DNA from: Anaerolineales bacterium UBA5797
GTDB taxonomy: Bacteria; Chloroflexota; Anaerolineae; Anaerolineales; Villigracilaceae
Direction of reading: 5' to 3'
Assembly (NCBI GenBank): GCA_002418205.1
Contig: DIDP01000002.1
Span: forward strand, 1 to 19,937
DNA length: 19,937 bases
Made by a program: the position numbers and the translations under genes
In this document: one piece after another, positions 1 to 5,914 of the stretch
How positions within the stretch are numbered: position 1 is the first letter of the stretch
Layout: each line of letters begins with the position of its first letter
Notes under the pieces: generated by a model
What the model was told of the DNA's origin: nothing
The model's database searches: none
The model's input: the letters and a program-made list of their open reading frames with translations, nothing else

Positions 1-341
1 CTGCGCCTGGACATCAATTCTACACCTTCGATTGGCTGTATCGCCCGGATCAACACCGCCGCAGGGAAATCCACGCGTTCTGTTACAACGTTCAGCATCC
101 AATGATTTCCATACGTGAAATAGACGTACGCGTGCCCCGGCTCGCCATACATGACCTGCGTGCGCGGCGTCCGTCCTGCCTTGCAGTGACAGGCGAGATC
201 CTTTTCGCTGATATAGGCTTCCGTCTCGGTGATGAGACCCACCAACTTCACGCCATCCAGAATCCGGATCAGCCGCGTGCCGATCAGTTCGCGTGCGACG
301 GTCAATGTGGGGCGGTTATAGAATTTACGAGGAAGAATCAT
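1..341 (-). CDS. mpg: 3-methyladenine DNA glycosylase (AAG/MPG family), 5' part only
   Basis: Reading the minus strand from ATG at 341 gives 113 open codons that run off the left edge of the window, so the C-terminal part is missing. The product is recognisably a base-excision-repair glycosylase that removes alkylated purines such as 3-methyladenine. Conserved blocks are ARELIGTRL (residues 16-24), ITETEAY (37-43), GRTPRTQVMYGEPGHAYVY (56-74), YGNHWMLNVVTE (77-88) and LIRAIQPIEG (97-106). By comparison with human AAG, E41 is the likely general base and Y43 the base-stacking tyrosine. The start fits the family N-terminus (RKFYNRPTLTVARELIG). I see no Shine-Dalgarno before it, and a palindromic repeat begins 10 bases upstream. 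The next gene on this strand is the epimerase, beyond that repeat. Confidence 0.92.
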   Translation of the reverse strand, partial: MILPRKFYNRPTLTVARELIGTRLIRILDGVKLVGLITETEAYISEKDLACHCKAGRTPRTQVMYGEPGHAYVYFTYGNHWMLNVVTERVDFPAAVLIRAIQPIEGVELMSRR

Positions 342-350
342 ATTTTGTTA

Positions 351-463
351 TGTCATTGCGAGGAGCGTTTGTTGCGACGAAGCAATCTCAGTTAAATTGA
401 ATGTACAGCTAATATGAATAATTTATTGTAACAGGAGATTGCTTCGCTTCGCTCGCAATGACA
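351..463. repeat. Palindromic repeat A, copy 1 (TGTCATTGCGAG type)
   Basis: The left end TGTCATTGCGAGGAGCG with GACGAAGCAATCTC is mirrored by GAGATTGCTTCGCTTCGCTC and GCAATGACA at the right end. The AT-rich centre (about 391-430) is not paired. It lies between the epimerase stop and the glycosylase start, both on minus, so transcription of the epimerase would fold it into a long hairpin. Related copies are at 1423, 3734, 5175 and 7711. No protein is encoded. Confidence 0.85.
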
Positions 464-474
464 TGCATGTGAGA

Positions 475-1398
475 TTACTTAAACCGATTATCCCTCTTGA
501 TCGTCAACCTCAACCCATCTTCCAACTTGATGGACGGGCGATAGCCGAGTTTCTCCTTTGCAAGAGAGATGTCTGCCATCATGCGCGAGACGCCGCCGGA
601 GGTCGTGGCGTTGTAAAGCACTTCGGGTTTGCCCCCTGTCACATCCAGTACAGACTTGATCAAGTCGCGCACGCTGGTCTCCGTGCCGGAACCCACGTTG
701 ACGACCAGTCCGTTGATGTTCGGCGCGGTCGCCGCGGCAACCAGCGCGCTGACCACATCCTCCACATAGACGTAATCGCGGGTTTGGCTTCCGTCTCCAT
801 GTGCGACCAGTGTCCCGCCGCGCAGGGCTTGTTTCAGGTAATGCGGCACCACGGGTGGATGGGACGCGGGCAGATGTTGACCCGGTCCATAGGCGTTGAA
901 GATTCGCAGGCTGACCGTTTCGATGCCCCACAGTCCGCCAATGGTGCGGACATAGTATTCGGCTGAAAGTTTGGAGACAGCATACGGTGAACGCGGTGCA
1001 GGAGTGAGAGTCTCTTTCAGCGGCTGATCGGCTAAATCGCCGTACACAGCCCCGGACGACGCGAGAACGACGCGGCGTACGCCGACATCCCGCATCGCTT
1101 CCATGAGGGCAACCGTCCCGCCGACGTTGACGTTGTTGTAATCCCGCGGGTACAGCACGGACTCGGGCACCGAGACGCGCGCCGCGAGGTGATAAACAAC
1201 ATCCACCTCCTGGAGCAGTGTCCACAACTTGGGGCGATCGCTGACATCGCCGCGCGTAAAATGGACGTCGGGCGCCAGCGCCTGCGGGTCACCCGTGGAG
1301 AGATCGTCCAGCCCGCGGACCTGATGTCCCTCGCGGGCGAGATGGTTGGCAAGCGAAGAGCCGAGGAATCCCGCGGCTCCGGTGATGAGGAAGTTCAT
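475..1398 (-). CDS. NAD-dependent epimerase/dehydratase (UDP-glucose 4-epimerase-like, extended SDR)
   Basis: The 307-residue product is an extended short-chain dehydrogenase acting on a nucleotide sugar, most like UDP-glucose 4-epimerases. The Rossmann glycine motif GAAGFLG is at residues 7-13, the ribose-binding Asp at D31, the conserved HLAA at 70-73, the catalytic serine block ASSGAVYG at 113-120, and the YAVSK catalytic pair at Y139/K143. RIFNAYGPGQ and RDYVYVEDVV follow, as is typical of the family. The ATG at 1398 begins directly with the cofactor motif. An in-frame extension upstream to 1509 is translated repeat and should be ignored. A TATAAT box ends exactly 7 bases before this ATG, which suggests a leaderless message. 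The substrate cannot be told from sequence; UDP-sugar or dTDP-sugar are both possible. Confidence 0.93.
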   Translation of the reverse strand: MNFLITGAAGFLGSSLANHLAREGHQVRGLDDLSTGDPQALAPDVHFTRGDVSDRPKLWTLLQEVDVVYHLAARVSVPESVLYPRDYNNVNVGGTVALMEAMRDVGVRRVVLASSGAVYGDLADQPLKETLTPAPRSPYAVSKLSAEYYVRTIGGLWGIETVSLRIFNAYGPGQHLPASHPPVVPHYLKQALRGGTLVAHGDGSQTRDYVYVEDVVSALVAAATAPNINGLVVNVGSGTETSVRDLIKSVLDVTGGKPEVLYNATTSGGVSRMMADISLAKEKLGYRPSIKLEDGLRLTIKRDNRFK

Positions 1399-1405
1399 GG
1401 GCTGA

Positions 1406-1411
1406 ATTATA
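1406..1411 (-). promoter_or_regulatory. -10 box of the epimerase, probable leaderless promoter
   Basis: TATAAT on the minus strand is followed by TCAGCCC and then the ATG at 1398, which puts the expected transcription start on or next to the start codon. There is no Shine-Dalgarno in the 7-base gap. No good -35 is visible; the expected position falls in the edge of repeat A copy 2. Confidence 0.5.
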
Positions 1412-1422
1412 AGCCAGTGTCC

Positions 1423-1513
1423 TGTCATTGCGAGCCGCTTTACGGCGAGGCAATCCCCATCTTTGTTAGCGTTCCTGTCATGAAGGAGATTGCTTTGCTC
1501 CGCTCGCAATGAC
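1423..1513. repeat. Palindromic repeat A, copy 2
   Basis: TGTCATTGCGAGCCGC and GAGGCAATCCCC on the left pair with GGAGATTGC and CTCCGCTCGCAATGAC on the right. It sits between the divergently transcribed epimerase (minus) and cold-shock gene (plus), so here it cannot be a terminator for either. It abuts the epimerase promoter on one side and the cold-shock promoter on the other. Confidence 0.85.
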
Positions 1514-1527
1514 GGATGGTTTTTTCA

Positions 1528-1556
1528 TTGACTTAACCTCATTCTCCTGTTACCAT
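1528..1556 (+). promoter_or_regulatory. Probable sigma-70-type promoter of the cold-shock gene
   Basis: TTGACT (1528-1533), a 17-base spacer and TACCAT (1551-1556) match the -35/-10 layout. Transcription would start near 1563 and give a leader of about 143 bases, in keeping with the long untranslated leaders known for cold-shock genes. The -10 is imperfect. Confidence 0.5.
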
Positions 1557-1599
1557 AACGGCCAGTAGGATAACGGTAAGTTACGTTGGTTTGAAGAAC

Positions 1600-1633
1600 A
1601 ACAGCGGCTCACGGTTTGACTCCGTGGGCTGTT
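1600..1633 (+). promoter_or_regulatory. Leader hairpin followed by a T-rich tract, upstream of the cold-shock gene
   Basis: AACAGC (1600-1605) pairs with GCTGTT (1628-1633) and CACGG (1610-1614) pairs with CCGTG (1622-1626), with a small asymmetric bulge between. The T-rich run TTTTGTTTT follows at once (to 1640). The shape is that of an intrinsic terminator or attenuator inside the csp leader, about 70 bases before the start codon. It might be a temperature-sensitive leader element or an attenuator; which one is inference. Confidence 0.45.
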
Positions 1634-1705
1634 TTGTTTTGACCTCCGATGGAACGACCAGGACGCCTAGAAAAAAACTTTTTATATTGCCATAGGAGGC
1701 AAAAC

Positions 1706-1918
1706 ATGTCTGAAAGAATTGTCGGTACGGTCAAGTGGTTCAACGGTGACAAGGGCTTCGGCTTCATCGAGCGCGAAGGCGGCAAGGACGTTTTCGTCCA
1801 TTTCTCCGCCATTCAGGGCGATGGATACCGCAACCTGATGGAAGGCCAGAAGGTCGAGTTCAATGTTGAGCAGGGACCCAAGGGACCGCAGGCCAGCAAC
1901 GTCATTGCTGTTGTGTAA
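1706..1918 (+). CDS. csp: Cold-shock protein, CspA family
   Basis: This 70-residue protein is a single cold-shock domain that binds single-stranded RNA and DNA and acts as an RNA chaperone in the cytoplasm. RNP1 is KGFGFIE (residues 16-22) and RNP2 is VFVHFSAI (29-36), with the usual TVKWFN opening and the NVIAVV C-terminal strand; length is normal. The start is fixed by a perfect AGGAGG at 1694-1699, six bases before ATG. In-frame ATG codons upstream (1649) would add sequence foreign to the family. The gene has its own promoter, a long leader with a hairpin and a strong terminator, so it is a monocistronic unit. A decayed copy of its last third lies at about 2486-2564. Confidence 0.97.
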   Translation: MSERIVGTVKWFNGDKGFGFIEREGGKDVFVHFSAIQGDGYRNLMEGQKVEFNVEQGPKGPQASNVIAVV

Positions 1919-1927
1919 ATAGAAAAA

Positions 1928-1942
1928 AGACTTCAGAAGTCT
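1928..1942 (+). other. Small perfect hairpin after the csp stop codon
   Basis: AGACTT, loop CAG, AAGTCT, directly downstream of the csp stop and 7 bases before the main terminator stem. It may help fold or protect the 3' end of the message; no function is shown. Confidence 0.4.
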
Positions 1943-1949
1943 GATAAAC

Positions 1950-1985
1950 AAAAGGAGCCTGGCGCGAAAGCGCCAGGCTCCTTTT
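1950..1985. terminator. Strong bidirectional intrinsic terminator
   Basis: A perfect 16-base stem (1950-1965 with 1970-1985) closed by a GAAA tetraloop, GC-rich near the loop and bounded by AAAA/TTTT. It ends csp on plus. Because the A tract becomes a T tract on the other strand, it also ends the I42 inhibitor gene, which stops 28 bases to the right on minus. Confidence 0.93.
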
Positions 1986-2013
1986 GTGATAAGGACTTTG
2001 TTGCCAGACCCGG

Positions 2014-2412
2014 CTACTTTACGATCACGGTCACATCGAACGTCTTTTCAGGAGATACGTTTTCTTCAAAGGAGCGTTTGTAGTCGAGGTGCAGGTTGGT
2101 CTGGCCTTTGGTGGTGGCATTGAATTTCAGGAGAATTTTTCCGGGTGAGCCGAGTTGGTCATTTGCCGGAATAAATTCGGCATCGCCTGCCTGCTCGAGC
2201 AGCATGGGGTCTTGAGCGGCAGGGATCCAATTGAACCCGGTGGTTGGATTGCCCTCCAGGGAGACAACCAGGGTATCCCCGGTTTTCAGTTCAACGGTCT
2301 TGCCGGCATCCTGTTCGCTGAGCGTAATGGTGTTGGCAGAAGAAGTCTTGCAGGCCGCAAGCACTCCCACTAACAGGACAAGAATCGTCAGGGTTGAAGT
2401 TCTGGCTTTCAT
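2014..2412 (-). CDS. Chagasin-type protease inhibitor (MEROPS I42) lipoprotein
   Basis: The 132-residue product starts with a short positive N-terminus, a hydrophobic stretch (residues 8-20) and a lipobox LAAC ending at C21, so it is a predicted lipoprotein anchored to the outer face of the membrane. The mature part carries the I42 signature loop NPTTGFNW (55-62), a Gly-rich loop around GSPGK with the following LLKFNATTKGQ strand, and a YKRSFEE...F.VTVIV end matching the third (RPW-type) loop loosely. Family members inhibit papain-like C1 cysteine peptidases. An AAAGGAG lies about 10 bases before the ATG. It is convergent with csp and shares its terminator. The biological target is unknown; a papain-fold hydrolase at 5255-5872 is present nearby but belongs to another family. 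Confidence 0.88.
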   Translation of the reverse strand: MKARTSTLTILVLLVGVLAACKTSSANTITLSEQDAGKTVELKTGDTLVVSLEGNPTTGFNWIPAAQDPMLLEQAGDAEFIPANDQLGSPGKILLKFNATTKGQTNLHLDYKRSFEENVSPEKTFDVTVIVK

Positions 2413-2485
2413 GGCTTGAAATCTCCTTTCGCGCCTTCCATCACAATAACGATGTGTGAAAGAAAGAAGTTCCTTGATTTTAGAA

Positions 2486-2564
2486 GAAGATCAGAAAGTC
2501 GAGTTCAATCTCAGGCGGGAACCCAGGGAGACCGCAGGCAAGCAACGTCATTGCTGTTGCGTAG
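2486..2564 (+). pseudogene. Decayed duplicate of the cold-shock gene's 3' end
   Basis: About 78 bases here match the last third of csp (roughly 1840-1918) at about 80 percent by eye. Shared blocks include GTCGAGTTCAAT, ACCGCAGGC and AGCAACGTCATTGCTGTTG. One extra base near 2525-2532 breaks the frame: before it the codons read EDQKVEFN, after it NVIAVA and a stop (2562-2564). Nothing resembling the RNP motifs or a start lies upstream; that side is occupied by the I42 gene's 5' region. It is a remnant of a second csp gene with its own terminator following. Confidence 0.82.
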
Positions 2565-2570
2565 TTGACA

Positions 2571-2609
2571 AAAAAAGGAACCTCGCAAATTTCGCGGGGC
2601 TCCTTTTTT
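2571..2609. terminator. Bidirectional intrinsic terminator after the csp remnant
   Basis: AAAAAAGGAACCTCGC pairs with GCGGGGCTCCTTTTTT around the loop AAATTT, with one mismatch and one G-T pair. It resembles the csp terminator in layout and probably derives from the same duplication. On minus it lies 20 bases past the nuclease stop (2629) and should end that gene. Confidence 0.85.
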
Positions 2610-2628
2610 GATTCAAGTTGGGAAAACA

Positions 2629-3651
2629 TCAGCTATTGTTCTCTCTCCATTCGCTTACAAGTTTTCGTATCAGTTCTTCATATTCAGGCAAAATACGATA
2701 GTTGTCTTTCATTTCGCCATGTGCACCACCAGTTTCAAATTCAACAACTTGACGAAGGTGAGGGTTTGATTTTTTTGTGAGAAACTGGGATAAATTGGAT
2801 AGATATCTTCCTGACTGCCCTACGTCCTTGCCTATTCCTTTATCAAATAACATCCGTCTTATTTCTTCTCGACTAAATGTCTTGCTTTCCGAAACTAATA
2901 TTTCTAAAAGACAAACCAATCTTGGAGTTAAGTCAGATTTTCGGGCAAGAGTGTCCCGAATTCTCGACTCTAATTCGTTATTAGTGAAATCACCTTTTTC
3001 TAGGGAGAATGAGCTTCTTAGCGATCTATGTGAAGATTGTTGTTTGACTTCCTTCCGTTCTATGTAATCTTTTGCTTCAGGCAATGGGATTATTACCTCA
3101 GGATTTAAAAACAGACTACCATCACTGTCAAGGTAAGACCTTAGTCTGACACACTTAATCTCTATGCTGCCATCTCGAAGCCAAAGAACAGCCGATATCA
3201 CATCTGAATGAAATTCTTTTGACACAAGAATTATGCGCTGATGTTGATTAAGGTTTTCGAGCTCATCATCGATGAATTCTTCAATCATTGTTTGTGCATT
3301 GTCAATATCTGTTTTTAGATATTGAGCGTAGTGCGAAATGATGTCTTCGGGCAAGAAGTTTGAGCAGTATGATGCGTATTTTATTGCCTGCCATTCCACA
3401 TCGCTACCTGATTCATCACGCTTGAGTTCTATGATTACTAAATTTGCTTGTCTATCGATAGCCAAAAGATCTAGGCGGTTTCTCTGTGAAACTGGTAATT
3501 CTTTACCAATTATTAGAAGCTCTTCGTCCAAAATGTCAGGAGATTTTTCAACCCATTCTTGTATATCAAACCTTTCCCAAATTCCCATCTCCCCGAATTT
3601 TTTGGTTTCTAACTTGGAAAGACTTTTTGCCTTTATGTCAACTTTATACAT
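2629..3651 (-). CDS. PD-(D/E)XK nuclease, NucS/DUF91-like
   Basis: A 340-residue protein whose N-terminal half has the restriction-endonuclease fold signature of the EndoNucS/DUF91 group: LLIIGKELP (45-53), RLDLLAID (59-66) with metal-binding D61, VIIELKRDESG (72-82) with E75 and K77, and QAIKYAS (88-94), a QxxxY-type motif. The family cleaves branched or mismatched DNA, or acts in defence. The C-terminal part (about 250-340) is charged and helical, and I do not recognise it. AGGAGA lies about 7 bases before the ATG. The gene is far AT-richer than its neighbours: two 60-base stretches I counted were 32 and 38 percent GC, against 62 percent in the helicase. This suggests recent transfer. It is a single-gene unit with its own terminator. 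Confidence 0.82.
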   Translation of the reverse strand: MYKVDIKAKSLSKLETKKFGEMGIWERFDIQEWVEKSPDILDEELLIIGKELPVSQRNRLDLLAIDRQANLVIIELKRDESGSDVEWQAIKYASYCSNFLPEDIISHYAQYLKTDIDNAQTMIEEFIDDELENLNQHQRIILVSKEFHSDVISAVLWLRDGSIEIKCVRLRSYLDSDGSLFLNPEVIIPLPEAKDYIERKEVKQQSSHRSLRSSFSLEKGDFTNNELESRIRDTLARKSDLTPRLVCLLEILVSESKTFSREEIRRMLFDKGIGKDVGQSGRYLSNLSQFLTKKSNPHLRQVVEFETGGAHGEMKDNYRILPEYEELIRKLVSEWRENNS

Positions 3652-3671
3652 TTTGGAGTCTCCTAAAAAAG

Positions 3672-3677
3672 ATTATA
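3672..3677 (-). promoter_or_regulatory. Possible -10 box of the nuclease gene
   Basis: TATAAT on minus, 20 bases before the start codon, would give a leader of only about 15 bases that begins at the AGGAGA. No recognisable -35 is present, so the call is weak. Confidence 0.3.
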
Positions 3678-3690
3678 CACTTAATGAATC

Positions 3691-3720
3691 GAAAACCCGC
3701 CTCTCACCGAGACGGGTTTC
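3691..3720. terminator. Repeat B copy 1: hairpin placed like the helicase terminator
   Basis: GAAAACCCGCCTCTC and GAGACGGGTTTC pair around a short ACC loop, with one unpaired base each in the left arm. On minus it lies downstream of the helicase stop, after repeat A copy 3, and reads into TTTTCGATTC. The same core recurs at 19284 and 19885. Confidence 0.6.
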
Positions 3721-3733
3721 ATTAACAATGGTA

Positions 3734-3812
3734 TGTCATTTCGAGCGCTAGCGAGAAATCTTAAGTCAGTTACAAAACAGGATTTCTCCTCGTTTCACTT
3801 GTCGAAATGACA
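3734..3812. repeat. Palindromic repeat A, copy 3 (diverged)
   Basis: TGTCATTTCGAGC and GCGAGAAATC on the left are mirrored by GATTTCTCCTCG and GTCGAAATGACA on the right. It has T where the other copies have G in the GCGAG block, and the change is compensated on the opposite arm (GAAATGACA), which preserves pairing. It begins 6 bases past the helicase stop codon. Confidence 0.85.
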
Positions 3813-3817
3813 ATTGT

Positions 3818-5056
3818 TTACTTCTTCCTCCTCGGCGCCAAACGATTCTTTCCAAACCTTGTCGGCGTGGGAGCGGGGCGTGGGGGGCGGGGTGCGCCGC
3901 GTCCGTGTGAATGAGCAGACCTCGGTGGGGCAGGAGGCGAGTAGTCGAAATCCTCAAGCGTGATCTTCTCCAGCGGATGCTTCATGATGCGTTCGAGCGT
4001 GCGGATCATATCGGCATCCTCAGGCGTGACGAGCGTGAACGCGTCGCCTGCGCGTTTGGCGCGTCCTGTGCGCCCGATGCGATGGATGTACGCATCGGCG
4101 GTGTCGGGCATGTCGTAGTTGATGACGTGCGAGATGCTTTCGATATCAAGACCGCGCGCCGCGATGTCGGTGGCGACCATCACCTGGAAGTGTCCGGATT
4201 TGAAACCGTGCAGGGCGCGCTCACGCTGTCCCTGTGTACGGTTGCTGTGCAGGCTCGTGACTCGAAAACCCGCGTGCGCGATCTGCCGCGCCACCTTGTC
4301 GGCGCGATGTTTGGTGCGCGTGAAGACCAGCACCGAATCGGTATCGGTCTGCTTGAGCAGTTTCAACAGCAAGCCCGACTTCAAATGCTGCGGCACGGGA
4401 TACAACGCGTGTGTCACCGTCACCGCAGGTTTGCTGATGCCCATCGAGATGCGCTGCGGCTCGGTCAGCGATTGCGCCGCGAGCTGCTCCACCTCAGGCG
4501 GGAAGGTCGCCGAGAACAGCATCGTCTGCCGCTCCACGGGCACCGCCTTGATGATGCGCTTCACATCGGGTAGAAAACCCATGTCAAACATCCGGTCGGC
4601 TTCGTCGAGCACCAGGATCTCGATGCGGTTCATCTTTGCATGTCTTTGCTGGATGAGGTCCAGCAGGCGACCCGGGCACGCCACAAGGATTTCCGTGCCT
4701 GCGCGCAATGCCTTGATCTGACGGTCGCTTCCGACTCCGCCGTAAATGGTTGCGCTCCTCAGCCCCGTCCCCGCTGACAGAGTCTTCGTCACCGAGTTGA
4801 TCTGCTCGGCAAGTTCGCGCGTCGGCGTGACGATCAACGCCCGCGCCTGGTTGCGCGGACCATCAAGTAGCTTGTGCAGAATGGGAAGGACGAACGCGGC
4901 GGTCTTGCCTGTGCCGGTCTGTGCCGTACCGATAATGTCCCGTCCGCGTAAAGCAGCCGGGATGGCTGCCTCCTGAATGGGAGTCGCGGTTTCATAGCCC
5001 GCGCGTTTGACTCCCTCCATCAGGCGGGAATCCAAATTAAATTGTTCGAAATTCAT
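3818..5056 (-). CDS. DEAD-box RNA helicase (RhlE-like)
   Basis: The 412-residue product is an ATP-dependent RNA helicase that remodels structured RNA in ribosome assembly or mRNA decay. All core motifs are present: Q motif ATPIQ (24-28), motif I AQTGTGKT (45-52), Ia PTRELA (78-83), GG and PGR (128-130), DEAD (151-154), SAT (182-184), VLVFTRTK, ATDIAARGLDI and HRIGRTGR. After the second RecA lobe comes a short basic, proline-rich tail, the usual RNA-binding extension of RhlE-type enzymes. AGGAAA sits 4 bases before the ATG. A TATAAT about 100 bases upstream suggests its own promoter and a leader of around 90 bases, as often seen for cold-induced helicases; regulation by cold is inference. Confidence 0.96.
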   Translation of the reverse strand: MNFEQFNLDSRLMEGVKRAGYETATPIQEAAIPAALRGRDIIGTAQTGTGKTAAFVLPILHKLLDGPRNQARALIVTPTRELAEQINSVTKTLSAGTGLRSATIYGGVGSDRQIKALRAGTEILVACPGRLLDLIQQRHAKMNRIEILVLDEADRMFDMGFLPDVKRIIKAVPVERQTMLFSATFPPEVEQLAAQSLTEPQRISMGISKPAVTVTHALYPVPQHLKSGLLLKLLKQTDTDSVLVFTRTKHRADKVARQIAHAGFRVTSLHSNRTQGQRERALHGFKSGHFQVMVATDIAARGLDIESISHVINYDMPDTADAYIHRIGRTGRAKRAGDAFTLVTPEDADMIRTLERIMKHPLEKITLEDFDYSPPAPPRSAHSHGRGAPRPPRPAPTPTRFGKNRLAPRRKK

Positions 5057-5153
5057 ACTTTCCTGTTCTTCAGAAGTCGTGCACGTGTAAAGATTGAGTT
5101 TCCCTCAGTCGAAAACAGCGGTGGACTGCTGATCATGGTAATGTTGTGTGGGG

Positions 5154-5159
5154 ATTATA
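5154..5159 (-). promoter_or_regulatory. Likely -10 box of the helicase
   Basis: TATAAT on minus in the gap between the helicase and repeat A copy 4. Its -35 position falls inside the edge of that repeat and is not close to consensus. The leader (about 5057-5147) contains an imperfect stem around 5093-5111. Confidence 0.4.
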
Positions 5160-5174
5160 CACTATAAGGTGTTA

Positions 5175-5252
5175 TGTCGTTGCGAGGAGGAGCGGAACGA
5201 CGACGAAACAATCCCCGTATCGAGGTGGAGATTTATCGCCCTCGCAACGACA
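5175..5252. repeat. Palindromic repeat A, copy 4
   Basis: TGTCGTTGCGAGGAGGAGCG at the left end is mirrored by GCCCTCGCAACGACA at the right end. The ends carry GTCGTTGCGAG in place of GTCATTGCGAG, and both arms changed together. It lies between the helicase promoter and the stop of the papain-fold hydrolase, which is three bases from its right edge. Confidence 0.85.
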
Positions 5253-5254
5253 TA

Positions 5255-5872
5255 TCAAAGGGACGGATCTGTCGCCAACTGTCCGCTACCCAGTTTCAAC
5301 TGGATACTTTCCACTGCCCTATGACTAAACCCATCCCAGATCTCTTGCGGGTAAACAATCGAATTTGTCCCCGGTAGTTGTTCCATCGCGAGGCCGGTGT
5401 TCAAATTAATTCCAATTTGTTGATATGCCTTATACGCCAACTGACTGCAATAGAACGTCTCTTCGGTTTCGGCATTCAGGAAGTTCAGGTTATACGGCTT
5501 GCCGACCTGCGCGAGACAATATGCCGCGACGATCTGACGCATCTCGTGCTCTTCCTCCTCCTTGAGTTGGAGTCCGTCGAGGGGAGAGGAAACTCCGTAA
5601 AGGGTATCAAACAGAAGTCCGCGTTGACGCGCCATGCGTTCGGTATCCCAATGCCCGTGCGGGACGTTGAAGGTGATCACACCGCGCGCGCCCGCCTCCA
5701 CGCATCTCCCGTTGGGACCAACGTAGATCGCCACATGGTCCACATCCCCGGGCACGAGCCGACCGATGAGGCGCCAGAACTCGCCGGGCAGAATATCGGG
5801 CTTGCCGTTCATCGTGCAGATGATGTCGCCGGTTTGGAAGGTTAGATTTTCGATCTGATAGGTATGGATCAT
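5255..5872 (-). CDS. Permuted papain-like hydrolase, YiiX/YaeF-type (C92)
   Basis: A 205-residue cytoplasmic-looking protein without signal peptide. It has the permuted NlpC/P60-papain layout: TGDIICT (14-20), then DHVAIYVGPNG with catalytic His H46, EAGARGV (59-65), and far downstream ETFYCSQLAYKAY with the catalytic Cys C142. In this fold the His precedes the Cys, as in the C92 family (YiiX, YaeF). Relatives are thought to be amidases, peptidases or acyltransferases acting on lipid or cell-wall substrates; the substrate here is unknown. A GGAG about 6 bases before the ATG and a TATAAT at 5888-5893 give it a possible own promoter. The cyclase gene ends 42 bases upstream. The stop lies 3 bases from repeat A copy 4. 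Confidence 0.8.
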   Translation of the reverse strand: MIHTYQIENLTFQTGDIICTMNGKPDILPGEFWRLIGRLVPGDVDHVAIYVGPNGRCVEAGARGVITFNVPHGHWDTERMARQRGLLFDTLYGVSSPLDGLQLKEEEEHEMRQIVAAYCLAQVGKPYNLNFLNAETEETFYCSQLAYKAYQQIGINLNTGLAMEQLPGTNSIVYPQEIWDGFSHRAVESIQLKLGSGQLATDPSL

Positions 5873-5887
5873 GGGAACTCCGTACTC

Positions 5888-5893
5888 ATTATA
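5888..5893 (-). promoter_or_regulatory. Possible -10 box of the C92-type hydrolase
   Basis: TATAAT on minus, 15 bases before the start codon, preceding a GGAG. No convincing -35 is present. It would let the gene be expressed apart from the upstream cyclase. Confidence 0.3.
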
Positions 5894-5914
5894 CGGACTT
5901 TTCGCGCTTTGGTT

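Noticed and set aside
102..395. Open plus-strand frame of 97 codons at the left edge
   Set aside because: It is the antisense of the DNA glycosylase and ends in translated repeat A (CHCEERLLRRSNLS), so it is not a gene.
351..463. CRISPR array or tandem repeat
   Set aside because: Only two inverted arms are present, not evenly spaced direct repeats with unique spacers.
1399..1509. N-terminal extension of the epimerase (37 codons)
   Set aside because: The extra residues are translated repeat A copy 2 and precede the natural N-terminus MNFLITGAAG, and the promoter -10 lies inside the extension.
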